From the NCBI GenBank assembly GCA_016178785.1, contig JACOSO010000040.1, forward strand, positions 32,022-96,021: a stretch of 64,000 nt of DNA, given 5' to 3'. Both the position numbers and the translations under genes were made by a program. The notes below the pieces were generated by a model that was given only the letters and a program-made list of their open reading frames with translations, was not told where the DNA came from and ran no database searches. This document shows, piece after piece, positions 1-9,400 of this stretch; the first letter of the stretch is position 1; each line of letters starts with the position of its first letter. The stretch comes from Bacteroidota bacterium. Its GTDB lineage: Bacteria > Bacteroidota > Bacteroidia > Cytophagales > Cyclobacteriaceae.

Positions 1-393
1 ACAGTACATCACCGGAATTTCAATATAGTGTGTCCGGTAGTCCAGGTAGTATTCGATCGAGGACTTTCCGCCCGACATAGTCGAAATGGTATATCCATTC
101 AATGTATAGACGTTATACTTGTAGCGTTCACCTCTCATGGAATAGAGCAATTCTGTGTGCAGATAATGCCGGCCTTTGAGGTTGATCCTACCTGTTACAC
201 CTAATAGTAAACCGGTGAGGTTTCCTTGGGTATACGCTGCATTTTGTGGACTTTGGTAAACTCCGATCCTGTCTGTAAAGTTCGAAAATTGAGGGCTGAA
301 TATCCGTAGACCAATGCTTGACTGGCCAAAAGAAATATGCGATAATGAGCTCAAAAATAAAATAAAGAGTAGAGTTGTCTTAATTTTAATCAT
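1..393 (-). CDS. PorT-like outer-membrane beta-barrel protein, N-terminal part, cut by the left edge
   Basis: A frame open to the left edge starts with ATG at 393 and reads 131 codons without a stop. It begins MIKIKTTLLFILFLSSLSHI and has a signal peptide ending near FGQ. The mature part has alternating aromatic and polar residues (LLGVTGRINL, YLHTELLYSMRGERY, HYIEIPVMY). This alternation and the motif YIEIP.. are typical of outer-membrane beta-barrels of the PorT / OMP_b-brl type in Bacteroidota, which sit in the outer membrane and are often of unknown function. The C-terminal part lies outside the window, so the family cannot be fixed. It is transcribed away from the next gene on the same strand with only a short spacer, so the two may share a promoter. 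Confidence 0.7.
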   Translation of the reverse strand, partial: MIKIKTTLLFILFLSSLSHISFGQSSIGLRIFSPQFSNFTDRIGVYQSPQNAAYTQGNLTGLLLGVTGRINLKGRHYLHTELLYSMRGERYKYNVYTLNGYTISTMSGGKSSIEYYLDYRTHYIEIPVMYC

Positions 394-417
394 ATGCAAC
401 AAACGATAAGGAATTAT

Positions 418-927
418 TTAATGCACTGGCGCATAGTCTACGATCTCTAATTTCCATTTTGATGTTAAATCTCGCGGGCTATTGCTCAGGCCAGAATTAA
501 CACCTATTGCAATAATGGCAACCCCTATGGCGACTCCACCAAAAACTGCACCACTATCAACCGTACTTGTAGTTTGACAGCCCCCACAACTCGGTGTGGG
601 ATCGGGTCTTATTGAACTAATTATCGCACCAGCACCAACCGCACCACAAACAAATTGAAAGAAACCGCTGCCTCCTCTTTTTCTACCAATTGCACTTAAA
701 TCTTCAATCGCAATTTTTCTGTCATCCACTACCAAAAACGTCTTATCAACGGTCTTTAAAATGCCTTTCGTTGCCGTTAACTTACCGTTTTGCCTATAAA
801 TAATTCTCATCCCTTCTTTTATAATTCGAGTCTCGAATGAGTTTGTTTTAGTTAGCTTAATTTTCTTTTGTGCGCTGACATTAAAAAAGCAAAGCAATAC
901 AATTGAAAGAAGCAGAAAATGTTTCAC
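418..927 (-). CDS. Hypothetical exported protein with glycine-rich hydrophobic C-terminal half
   Basis: The 169-residue protein starts with GTG at 927, chosen because a clean signal peptide (MKHFLLLSIVLLCFFNVSAQ) begins there and no ATG gives one. After the signal there is a small beta-rich stretch (about residues 35-75, IYRQNGKLTATKGILKTVDK) that resembles the strand pattern of small exported Bacteroidota proteins. It is followed by two glycine/alanine-rich hydrophobic segments (about 88-107 and 127-147), separated by a CGGC motif. The two segments could form a membrane hairpin. I do not recognise a named family. It lies 24 bases upstream of the partial barrel gene on the same strand and may be co-transcribed with it. 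Confidence 0.65.
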   Translation of the reverse strand: MKHFLLLSIVLLCFFNVSAQKKIKLTKTNSFETRIIKEGMRIIYRQNGKLTATKGILKTVDKTFLVVDDRKIAIEDLSAIGRKRGGSGFFQFVCGAVGAGAIISSIRPDPTPSCGGCQTTSTVDSGAVFGGVAIGVAIIAIGVNSGLSNSPRDLTSKWKLEIVDYAPVH

Positions 928-1118
928 AGAAATGGGATTCCAGATTTTGAAGCCGCGAAGATAAAAAAAATATTGATTATCGGTTTGCGTAAAATCCCCT
1001 GCATTTGCAGTTCTTCACATACAAATAGAGAACAGAATAAGTTGTGAGGCCACTGCGCGCACTCGCCCAACACCAACAATACCCGTGAAGAATGGCCCCA
1101 GGACTATTATCGATGAAT

Positions 1119-2204
1119 TCAACTTTGCTCCGGCATAAGTTTATACTCCTCCTTCGGCTTCATCTTCAGTCCGAACAGAGGCCTCAAAATATTTACTCTG
1201 CGGATCAATTCGTACACTGCAAAACATCCGGCAAACGTAAATAGCAAAACCAACACAAACTGAATACGAACATCAATCTCTAACGGAAATATCAGCATCG
1301 AGCCGAGAAACAAAAAGATCATGTGCAAAATGTAAACAGGATAAGCCGCCTGGCTTAAATATGTCAGCGCTCTGCCTCCACGATTCAGGTATTTAAAGCC
1401 AAATGCAAAAACAGAAATGATCCAGCAGTCAGATTCAGCTACCAATAAATAAATTGGCGCATTCATTTTAAACTGAACCAACCTAAGAATAAAAAATACT
1501 ACCGCAGCAGAGAGGAACAGCCATTTCCATTTCACAATCATGTTCCAAAATGAATTGCCACACATCACAAAGCAAAATCCAAAGAAGAAACCCAGCAGCC
1601 CTAAAAAGTATCCGTGCCATGTCATGGCATACAGTTCATAAGGGTAAGGTTTAATGATTAATGCCTCTGCAACAAAAGCTGACATCACGAGTAGGAGTCC
1701 AAGCGGATTGCTGAAAATCTTTTTTATAATAGAAACAATCTTCCCTTCTTCATTTCTTTTGAAATAGAAAATCAAGGGTGAAAGAATGATCACATAACTA
1801 AAGATGTTTCCCAAAAACCATAGATGACCTTGATTGGGAGTATAACTCAAGCCCATATGATAATACGATTGCACGATGTACACGTGAATGGGCACGATGC
1901 AAAAAATACCAAACACAAAGGGAAACCAAATTCGCCAGGTGCGCTCTACGATCAATTGTTTCCAGTTTCTGTTTTGAATAGCGAAGTACACGCCCATTCC
2001 CGATACAAAAAAGAGAAGTGGTATGCGCCACACGTTCAGCATCATCATGGGAATCCATAAGGACCCCCATGATGTTTTATTAGTAATAAACCCGATCATG
2101 ATTCCCCACGGCTGAAAACCAATAGCTACATGATACAGTAAGAGCAAACCTATGGCGATTACACGTATCCAGTCTATAAAGTATCTTCTGTCGGTGGTCT
2201 GCAT
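1119..2204 (-). CDS. Acyltransferase family 3 (OpgC-like) integral membrane protein
   Basis: The 361-residue protein starts with ATG at 2204. It opens with RRYFIDWIRVIAIGLLLLYH, the usual start of acyltransferase-3 proteins (Arg/Asp followed by a first membrane helix ending in a His), and carries about ten hydrophobic segments along its whole length. Members move acyl groups (acetyl, succinyl and others) from the cytoplasm onto exported polysaccharides, lipids or glucans; OpgC/MdoC is the closest functional analogue by topology. The histidine at about residue 25 and the segment with W and R around 85-95 fit the expected catalytic region. The substrate cannot be deduced, since no polysaccharide genes lie nearby. 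It is the usual length for the family. Confidence 0.85.
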   Translation of the reverse strand: MQTTDRRYFIDWIRVIAIGLLLLYHVAIGFQPWGIMIGFITNKTSWGSLWIPMMMLNVWRIPLLFFVSGMGVYFAIQNRNWKQLIVERTWRIWFPFVFGIFCIVPIHVYIVQSYYHMGLSYTPNQGHLWFLGNIFSYVIILSPLIFYFKRNEEGKIVSIIKKIFSNPLGLLLVMSAFVAEALIIKPYPYELYAMTWHGYFLGLLGFFFGFCFVMCGNSFWNMIVKWKWLFLSAAVVFFILRLVQFKMNAPIYLLVAESDCWIISVFAFGFKYLNRGGRALTYLSQAAYPVYILHMIFLFLGSMLIFPLEIDVRIQFVLVLLFTFAGCFAVYELIRRVNILRPLFGLKMKPKEEYKLMPEQS

Positions 2205-2254
2205 ATCGAGGTTATTATATTTTACCTTTGAAAATCTTTTAATCTCTTCTTGAA

Positions 2255-2854
2255 TTATTTCAGCATCGCGGCAATAACGGGACGGGTTTTTTCGATGTAT
2301 GCATAATCCAGTTTCAAACCCATCGGTGAGAGCATCTGCTGCATCATCTCGTACACATTCTTAACTTCGCTGTAGGGGCCAGTCACCGATTCATAAGCAG
2401 TAGATCCGTACTTATTCTTAACCGTTTTGTTTGCGCCCTTGTCTAAGAGCATCTTTACAATCTCCAGACGACAAAAGAATGCGGACGAATGCAATGCTGT
2501 GGAGCCGTCATTGTTCGTCACATTTATGTCAGCACCTGCATCGATCAGAATTTTTGCTGCTTCCTTTTTTCCAAACACCGCGGCTGATATCAGAGGACTC
2601 GAGCCACCGTAGGGATCTTTTTCATTGATATTAGAGCCTGCAGAGATGTGCTGCTTCAGCGCAGCAAGGTTGTCGGTAATTACAGCGGTATGAATGTCGA
2701 CCTGGGGCGCCTTCACTTCCGATTTTGCAGCTGGGCCTGATTCCTTCTTTTGAGCTGAACTTTCTTTACTCTTGCAAGAGGCGAATACTACTAGTATTGC
2801 AAAAAAAGCAATCCGGGTTACTGATTTCATTGTGTTGATTTTTTGTGTTTTCAT
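2255..2854 (-). CDS. Ankyrin-repeat lipoprotein
   Basis: The start is taken at ATG 2854; a second ATG at 2830 gives an equally good lipoprotein signal (MKSVTRIAFFAILVVFASCK), and an upstream TTG at 2902 is unlikely. The lipobox cysteine is in FASC, so the protein should be lipid-anchored. Two to three ankyrin repeats follow (motifs GSSPLISAAVFGKKEAAKIL and GSTALHSSAFFCRLEIVKML, each ending in DAGADIN or DKGANKT). Ankyrin repeats bind other proteins, so an envelope scaffold or immunity-like role is possible, but the partner is unknown. The C-terminal 50 residues are not repeat-like. The gene is divergent from the AraC/TPR regulator, and the direct-repeat site between them may control both. Confidence 0.85.
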   Translation of the reverse strand: MKTQKINTMKSVTRIAFFAILVVFASCKSKESSAQKKESGPAAKSEVKAPQVDIHTAVITDNLAALKQHISAGSNINEKDPYGGSSPLISAAVFGKKEAAKILIDAGADINVTNNDGSTALHSSAFFCRLEIVKMLLDKGANKTVKNKYGSTAYESVTGPYSEVKNVYEMMQQMLSPMGLKLDYAYIEKTRPVIAAMLK

Positions 2855-2962
2855 AGTTCTAAAGTTTATTTTTTTGATGGCGTAAAGAACGCGTGACCAC
2901 AAGAGTGGGGCTAAACAACCATGCGCACAAAAGCATCACATTTGCTGAAAACAGTGTAAATA

Positions 2963-2990
2963 ATGACGCATCGATATAAACTATGACGCA
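2963..2990. promoter_or_regulatory. Direct repeat ATGACGCA x2, possible AraC-type operator
   Basis: ATGACGCA occurs at 2963-2970 and again at 2983-2990, 20 bases start to start, about two helical turns. It lies in the divergent region between the ankyrin lipoprotein gene and an AraC-family regulator that starts at 3042. AraC-type proteins typically bind direct repeats with about this spacing, so autoregulation is a reasonable inference. The assignment rests on position and spacing only. Confidence 0.4.
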
Positions 2991-3041
2991 AATCTGGTTT
3001 TTGGGGTAAATTGGAGGCTCAAAAAAACGGTTCTAATTAAC

Positions 3042-5090
3042 ATGGCGGAGTCTCCCATCGAAAATGATTTCTTAAGCCAACTCACGGCCACGATCGAGAA
3101 AAATATTGCCAACGAGCAGTTTGGCGTATCTGAATTGGCCGATGCCATGAACATGAGCCGCTCCAACCTGCTCCGCAAAGTGAAAAAGGAAACTAACCTT
3201 GCGGTGAATCAACTGATTCGTGACACGCGCCTGAAGCGCGGCATGGACTTGTTGCAAAAAACTTCGCTCAATGTTTCAGAAGTAGCACACCAGGTGGGTT
3301 TCAGCAGCACCTCTTATTTTATCAAATGCTTCCGCGAATATTATGGGTATCCACCGGGCGAAGCTGGCAAGAGGGGGCCGGAGGAAATAAATTCTGTTCC
3401 CGCTCCTTCATCAAACCGAAAAAGAAACATTTTTATCATTGGCTCGGTTGCGTTGGCGATTGCCGTAATCATCGGGTTGCTTATTTATTATAGTCCTTTA
3501 TCTAAAGCAACCTCGTTGAAGAGGTCCATTGTCGTATTGCCGTTTAAAAACGAAAGCAACGACTCAACCAATGTTTATCTCATCAACGGACTAATGGAGT
3601 CTACACTTACCAACCTTCAGAAGATTGAAGATTTGAGAGTGATCAGCCGTACGTCATCCGAAAAATACAGGAGTCAGCGCAAATCCATTCCAGAAATGGC
3701 CAGGGAACTGAATGTGAATTACTTCGTGGAAGGAAGCGGTCAAAAAATTGGCAATGATATTTTATTGAACGTCCAGTTGATCGAAGGCCCGAGCGACAAA
3801 CATTTGTGGGCGAAGCAATATAAAAGAGAAGCCAAAGATATTTTTGCCCTGCAGCAGGAGGTTGCCAAAAATATTGTTGAAGAAATTCAAGCCATCATCA
3901 CCCCTGAAGAAGAAAAGAAAATTGAAAAGATCCCTACCGACAATCTTGTGGCTTATGATTTCTTTTTGAAAGGAAGAGAATTGTTGTCTCGTGGCGGAGG
4001 CGAAAACCTGAAGAAAGGCATCACGTATTTTAACAAAGCGATCGAACAGGACAGCAAGTTTGCTTTAGCATACGCTGAAGCCGTCATTGCTTACTATTAC
4101 CTGGATGCATTCTCAACCGATCCGAAGTACACTGTTGAAATGAGCAACTATGCCGACAAGGCGTGGCTCTATGATTCGAAGTCGGACGAGTGCCTTGTGG
4201 CGAAAGCTTTATTTTACATGCACAAAAAGGAATATCAGCAAGCGATACCTTATCTCGAAAAAGCGCTGGAGTATAATCCCAATTCCGGTTTGGCCGTTCA
4301 TTTCATTTCTGAACTATACAATGGCTTTACTCCCAACACCGCCAAGTATTTGCAATATGCACTGGTAGGAGTGCGGATAAATGTGTCGGCCGATTCTTCT
4401 ACCGAAAGTTATACGTACATGCACCTGAGCAACGCACTGATACAAACCGGATTTATTGACGAAGCACTGAAGTATGTAGATAAGTCCCTAGCTTATAATC
4501 CTAATAATCCATTTTCCGCATGGATCAGAGTCGGAGTCATGTTTGCGAAGACCAAAGACGGTGAGCTGAGTAAACAAATGCTGATAAAAGAATTTAACAA
4601 AGACACCACACGGTTCTACCTCTTGCAAGAGATCGGAAAATCTTGCTTCTATCAGCGAGATTACAAGAATGCTTATAGGTATTACAAAAAATTTATTGAG
4701 GTGAAACAAGCCCAGCATCTCGACATTTATAAGAATGAAAATTTAAAGATCGGTATGGTGCTGTATAAACTGGGGATGAAAGAAAAATCAGAAGAGTATT
4801 TTAAGAGCTTTAAGGAATATGCCTTCAGTGATAATTCCATTTATAAAAATCTGAATTTGATGGGCTACTATGCATGGATGGGTGATCAGCAAAAAGCAAT
4901 GGAACACATGAAACTGTTCTCGAAGGAAGACAACATTCAATACTGGATTCTTTTTCTTGCCGATGATCCTGTATTTGACAACATGAGGAACCTTCCCGAA
5001 TTCAAAAAAGCGATGGCTGCTATCGAAAAGAAATTCTGGGACAATCACAAAAAGATTCGGGTGATGCTGGAAGAAAAAGGGCTGTTGTAA
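3042..5090 (+). CDS. Membrane regulator: AraC HTH - membrane helix - TolB-like domain - TPR repeats
   Basis: The 682-residue protein has an AraC/XylS DNA-binding domain first (about residues 10-107, with SELADAMNMSRSNLLRKVKK and SEVAHQVGFSSTSYFIKCFR as the two helix-turn-helix units). A basic linker and a single membrane helix follow (about 129-150), and then a TolB-like domain begins at about 161 (SIVVLPFKNESND). The rest is TPR-like helical repeats (about 300-680). The DNA-binding part is therefore cytoplasmic and the TPR sensor part periplasmic, as in CadC/ToxR-type one-component systems but with the AraC domain at the N terminus. The ligand is unknown. It starts with ATG at 3042, 52 bases after a candidate operator. 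Confidence 0.88.
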   Translation: MAESPIENDFLSQLTATIEKNIANEQFGVSELADAMNMSRSNLLRKVKKETNLAVNQLIRDTRLKRGMDLLQKTSLNVSEVAHQVGFSSTSYFIKCFREYYGYPPGEAGKRGPEEINSVPAPSSNRKRNIFIIGSVALAIAVIIGLLIYYSPLSKATSLKRSIVVLPFKNESNDSTNVYLINGLMESTLTNLQKIEDLRVISRTSSEKYRSQRKSIPEMARELNVNYFVEGSGQKIGNDILLNVQLIEGPSDKHLWAKQYKREAKDIFALQQEVAKNIVEEIQAIITPEEEKKIEKIPTDNLVAYDFFLKGRELLSRGGGENLKKGITYFNKAIEQDSKFALAYAEAVIAYYYLDAFSTDPKYTVEMSNYADKAWLYDSKSDECLVAKALFYMHKKEYQQAIPYLEKALEYNPNSGLAVHFISELYNGFTPNTAKYLQYALVGVRINVSADSSTESYTYMHLSNALIQTGFIDEALKYVDKSLAYNPNNPFSAWIRVGVMFAKTKDGELSKQMLIKEFNKDTTRFYLLQEIGKSCFYQRDYKNAYRYYKKFIEVKQAQHLDIYKNENLKIGMVLYKLGMKEKSEEYFKSFKEYAFSDNSIYKNLNLMGYYAWMGDQQKAMEHMKLFSKEDNIQYWILFLADDPVFDNMRNLPEFKKAMAAIEKKFWDNHKKIRVMLEEKGLL

Positions 5091-5131
5091 TGAGCAAACC
5101 CCAATTTTTTTCAAGAGCAAGGGCTGCGTGT

Positions 5132-5139
5132 TATCTTTG
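5132..5139 (+). promoter_or_regulatory. -7 promoter element TATCTTTG for the Crp/Fnr gene
   Basis: TATCTTTG fits the Bacteroidota -7 consensus TAnnTTTG exactly and ends 21 bases before the ATG at 5161. No good TTTG -33 box is seen at the expected distance, so activation by another protein is possible. Confidence 0.5.
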
Positions 5140-5160
5140 GATCTAACAAACCAAGCGTAA

Positions 5161-5724
5161 ATGGTTGACTTCCCTCAATTCTGCAGGCAATTCACGCCAC
5201 TTGACCAATTTGCAACAGACGAGTTATTTAAAAACTTGAAAATCAAAGCCGTTCAAAAAGGTGACTATTTATTACGGACTGGTGAGGTGTGCAGGTATTT
5301 ATTTTTTATCAATGAAGGACTTGTAAAATCTTTTTTTTTCAAGAATGGCAAAGAATTCGTCATGCGCTTCTTTTCTGAAAACGTATTGTTTACAGTCTTT
5401 GATAGTTATCTCACACAAACACCCTCCAATTTTAATATCGTGGCTTTAGAGAATACCACCGTAACAATGATTGGTCAAACAGAAATGGAAAGGCTTTGTA
5501 AGAAATATCATGGCATGGAAACATTTTTTAGAAAGCTGGTTTCTATTGCAACAGTAAAAATGATGAAGCGAATTAGTGAGATGCTGGAAGAAAATGCTAC
5601 CGAACGATACCATCAATTTGTAAAAGAAAACAATCCGGTACTTCAACGCATCAGCCTTGGCGACTTGGCAAGCTATCTTGGCATCACACAACAATCGTTA
5701 AGCAGAATCAGGGCTAAGAAGTGA
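5161..5724 (+). CDS. Crp/Fnr-family transcriptional regulator
   Basis: The 187-residue protein has a cyclic-nucleotide-binding-type beta-roll (about residues 20-120, with KAVQKGDYLLRTGEVCRYLF and FINEGLVKSFF). A dimer helix follows, then a C-terminal winged helix (LGDLASYLGITQQSLSRIRA). It resembles the many Bacteroidota Crp/Fnr proteins that sense redox or metabolic signals rather than cAMP. No cysteine pattern for an iron-sulfur cluster is present, so oxygen sensing of the Fnr kind is unlikely. The next gene downstream is a YceI-like protein, and a palindrome lies between the two, so YceI may be its target. Confidence 0.88.
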   Translation: MVDFPQFCRQFTPLDQFATDELFKNLKIKAVQKGDYLLRTGEVCRYLFFINEGLVKSFFFKNGKEFVMRFFSENVLFTVFDSYLTQTPSNFNIVALENTTVTMIGQTEMERLCKKYHGMETFFRKLVSIATVKMMKRISEMLEENATERYHQFVKENNPVLQRISLGDLASYLGITQQSLSRIRAKK

Positions 5725-5725
5725 A

Positions 5726-5741
5726 TTTACCATTTGGTAAA
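5726..5741. promoter_or_regulatory. Palindrome TTTACCA-TT-TGGTAAA, possible Crp/Fnr operator
   Basis: Two perfect 7-base arms with a 2-base centre lie immediately after the stop codon of the Crp/Fnr gene and about 45 bases before the YceI start. A symmetrical site is what a homodimeric Crp/Fnr protein needs. A possible -7 box (TAGGTTTG) lies 22 bases downstream, so a protein bound here would sit near the -33 region. Confidence 0.45.
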
Positions 5742-5762
5742 AGATAACTCGCTTGCTGTTTT

Positions 5763-5770
5763 TAGGTTTG
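5763..5770 (+). promoter_or_regulatory. -7 promoter element TAGGTTTG for the YceI gene
   Basis: TAGGTTTG matches TAnnTTTG and lies 15 bases before the ATG at 5785. The nearest TTTG upstream is inside the palindrome at 5726-5741, with a gap of about 26 bases, longer than usual for a -33/-7 pair. Confidence 0.4.
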
Positions 5771-5784
5771 TAAAAAACTTAATC

Positions 5785-6342
5785 ATGACAGCAAAAGCAA
5801 AATCGAAATGGGTGATTGACCCTAATCATTCTGAAGTTCAATTTAAGGTGAAGCACCTAATGATATCCAATGTCTCGGGTACTTTTAAAGTATTTAATGG
5901 CGATGTTCAAAATGAAAACGAAGACTTTAGCGATGCGAAGGTTCACTTTGAAATTGACACGAACAGCATAGACACCAACCATGAAGGACGGGATGCCGAT
6001 CTTAAATCTCCTCATTTTTTGGATACTCAAAAATTCCCAAAAATTCTATTTCATGGTCTGCTTCAAAAAAAAGATGACAACTACGAACTACAGGGAGAAT
6101 TGACTCTATGCGCAACGAAAAGAAGTGTTAAACTGGAGGTTGAATTTACCGGTATAGGAAAAGGAAGATTTGGTGATACTCGGGCTGGCTTTGAGGTAAA
6201 TGGAAAAATAAACCGAAAAGACTTTGGCTTGAACTGGAGTTTATTGACGGAGACAGGAAGTCTTGTTGTTGGAGAAGAAATAAAGCTTCACTTTGACGTG
6301 CAACTGATAAAGCAAACAGATGAAGTTGCATCAGAAATTTAA
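5785..6342 (+). CDS. YceI-family lipid-binding protein
   Basis: The start is ATG 5785 (MTAKAKSKWVIDPNHSEVQF); a TTG 51 bases upstream would add a stretch unlike the family. The 185 residues cover the whole YceI beta-barrel: WVIDPNHSEVQFKVKHLMIS at the start, then the inner strands and a final EIKLHFDVQL. YceI proteins bind isoprenoid or other long lipids in a lipocalin-like pocket. E. coli YceI is periplasmic, but this copy has no signal peptide and is probably cytoplasmic, as many Bacteroidota YceI proteins are. It follows the Crp/Fnr gene on the same strand and is probably controlled by it. Confidence 0.9.
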   Translation: MTAKAKSKWVIDPNHSEVQFKVKHLMISNVSGTFKVFNGDVQNENEDFSDAKVHFEIDTNSIDTNHEGRDADLKSPHFLDTQKFPKILFHGLLQKKDDNYELQGELTLCATKRSVKLEVEFTGIGKGRFGDTRAGFEVNGKINRKDFGLNWSLLTETGSLVVGEEIKLHFDVQLIKQTDEVASEI

Positions 6343-6432
6343 TGTTGGTATGGGAAAGTCTATTGAAAAAGTGTGCTATGTGTTTTTTTAGATTTTTTAA
6401 ATCTGATTTCAGTCTCCATCTGATATAGGCCA

Positions 6433-9400
6433 CTAAAGCATACCTAAATCTTGTTGAAACGTTAGCGTGACAGTAGTGCCAACATCTATCTGGCTTTGAA
6501 TGCCCACCCCACCATTCATTGAGTCCATTTCAATTTTGACAAGATATAAGCCAAGTCCCTTTCCCTCTCGTTTGGAGTTTAATCGAGAGAATGGTTTGAA
6601 CAGTTTTTCACGCTGCGACTCCGCATCAAATCCTATTCCGTTATCAGAAAATGCGATCTGAACGGAATCATCAGTTCTCAAGGATGAGATATTGATACTT
6701 GACCACTTTCGGTCATCTGAATACTTAACACTATTGCTGATCACATTGTAAAATACAGAATAGACATAGGGCTGAATGCCACGAATAGAAAGGGAATGGT
6801 CTACGGTATTAACTACTGTTATTTTTTTCTTTTGAATCTCGGGGTGAAGCGCACTCAAGACTTTTCGAATCATCAGTCCTGCTTTGATAGTAGAAAAAGA
6901 TTCGGCAACGCTTTTTTTAACTTGAAGAATGGTAGCTATATCACGAATTACCTCGTCCAGATCATTCGCAGAATCCTGAATTTTATTAATTATCTCTTTA
7001 TTGATGGGATCGGCCAATTCAGTACTATTAAAGATCGAGGTGAGGCCCATCAGTCTAGCAACAGGGCCACGTAGATTATGGGCTGTCATAAAAGCGAACT
7101 GTTCTAACTGTAAATTTTGTTCCATCAATTCATAATTGGAAAGTGACAGTTCCGTTGTTCTTTCCTTTACGTTTTGCTCAAGTCCGGCCTTCGCCTTCTC
7201 CAATAAAATATTTTGTTGTTCAATCAGTTCCTTTTGTTGCAATAAGTTATCGCGTTGCGATGCCGTTTCGTCACTCAACTGTTTTAATTCTTCTACCTGC
7301 GCTAAAATTTCTTCGTTTTTATTCAAGATTACTTCGCTTTGCGCTGTAATTTCTTTGTTCTTATGTAAAATCTCTTTTGTCCGCTCAGCTACCTTCTGTT
7401 CCAGTTCCCGCTTCTCTGCTCTCAGTCTTTTGTTGTAAATAATCACTCCGGTGCCGATGGCTATCGACCCCAAAAGGCGGTACGCACCAATGGCGCCTGC
7501 CTGCATATACCAAACTTTATTTACGCTGAAGTTGTAAATAAGAGGATCGCTCCATTGATAGCCACCTACTTGCCTGGCTTTGATCTCTAACCGATAATTG
7601 CCGTCTTTAAGATTGGATAAGACTAATGAATCGTAAGCTAAAAGATTGGTCCATCGGTCATTATTATAGCCTATCAGGCGATAGGCATATTGAATTGACT
7701 TGACAGGAAATGTAAGAGAAACAAAGTCAAAGGTTAGGTTTGGCTTGTAAGAGAAAGTGTTTCCGTTTTGCTTTTGCCCGTCTGCTGTTACAGAAATAAT
7801 AATAGGGGCTCCGGTTTTTTTCCATGGAACGGAGCCCGAATATGAAATAAAAAAACCCTCCCTAGATCCGACCCATATCGTTCCATCTTCTGTTGAATAA
7901 ATTGAACGATAGGTCATGAAGTTGGAGGCAAAACCTGACTTCTGATCAAAGAGGGTATAACTATTATTGTGTCCATCATACCGAACCACTCCGCTACGGT
8001 CTGTGCTGAACCATATCATTCCATCGTTGGCTACGGTTATCGCAACAACTTCATTTTCATATAATTCATCAAAGTAGATTTTTTCAATGGTCTTGTTTTT
8101 ATAACGAAGCAATCCGGCTGTGGAAGCCAGCCATATCACACTGTCAGTTCCGATGGCTAAATCATGTACTTCGAAGTTTTCTCCATAATCAAATTCCATT
8201 TCGGCACTGATATTGATAAACCGGTCTTTCGCGGAAACATATTGATACAGGTAAGATTTTTCACCAATACCGGCACAGAACAGCTGACCATAAGGGGATT
8301 CTTTCGTTGCAAGCACGCGGCTTTGAAAACCTTTTGTCTCACCATAGTCAATTAAAACCAGATCATGCGTAATCTTTAATACTCCGGTTATAGGTTTTGT
8401 TCCTTGAGCTTGCGAGACCCAAACATTTTTCGTTCTGTCGGGGTACATATAAAAAACATTATCACCTCTTTCCCGCAGGTCAATGAGCTTTGAATATTTA
8501 TTGTCTTCAAAATAGAATAGCGTAAAATCAGCTTTAGCAACCCACAACCGATTGTCGTGAGCGGTAACAGCTTGCACAATTTGATTAAGCCCTGCAGCCG
8601 AATGTGAACCTATGTATTCATTCTCTCCTTCGGCCTTTCGACACTCAAACAGTCCATCATCGCTCTCCAGATAAATTTGGCCATTCGTAAGAAATGCTGC
8701 TTGTTCGAAAGAGGCAAGTGGGACATCCGAGCTTATTCGTTTGAATGGCCGCTCGCGTAATAAGGCAAGACCTTTAGAACAAATGAGCCAGATATTGGCA
8801 TCATCACAAACAATTTTTCGAATGTCTTTGAAAGGAAGATCAACCATGCGGTGAGGCTCGCTCCCATCCATCACTTTTGAAAAAGAAAAACTCTGACCCG
8901 ATTCCCTACCCAGCCATAACCCGTGGTCGGCACTGCTGATCAATATCCTGTCATTAAACTTGGTGACATCAGTTATATGAATAGAAGGTGGCAAGCCCTT
9001 CTGCATTAGTTCTGAAATTTTATGTTCATTGTTAAGTTTAAATATTTTCGATTTAGTAAGTAGAAAACACAGGGTATCATTGTAAGAAATGAGTTTCTCG
9101 ACACCCTCAAAATTTTTGTTGACAGTGAAGTGCACAAATTTTTGGCTGGCGCTATGCCATTGATAAATCGAACCGTCTGGTATCACCAATTGCAAGATCC
9201 CATTGGCAGAACTAAGTATGCACTCCTCAAAATGAAAATGGGAGTCATCCAAATTAAATTGGATCAAAGTCTTATTTTCAAATTGGTAAAGGCCATTGCT
9301 GCATAGAAGCCATAGCGCTTTGCCATTATTCCATGGCTCAATACTTATGATCGATTTGATCTCAAAACCTTTTGTATTTAAATAAGCAGAAAATTGAGAG

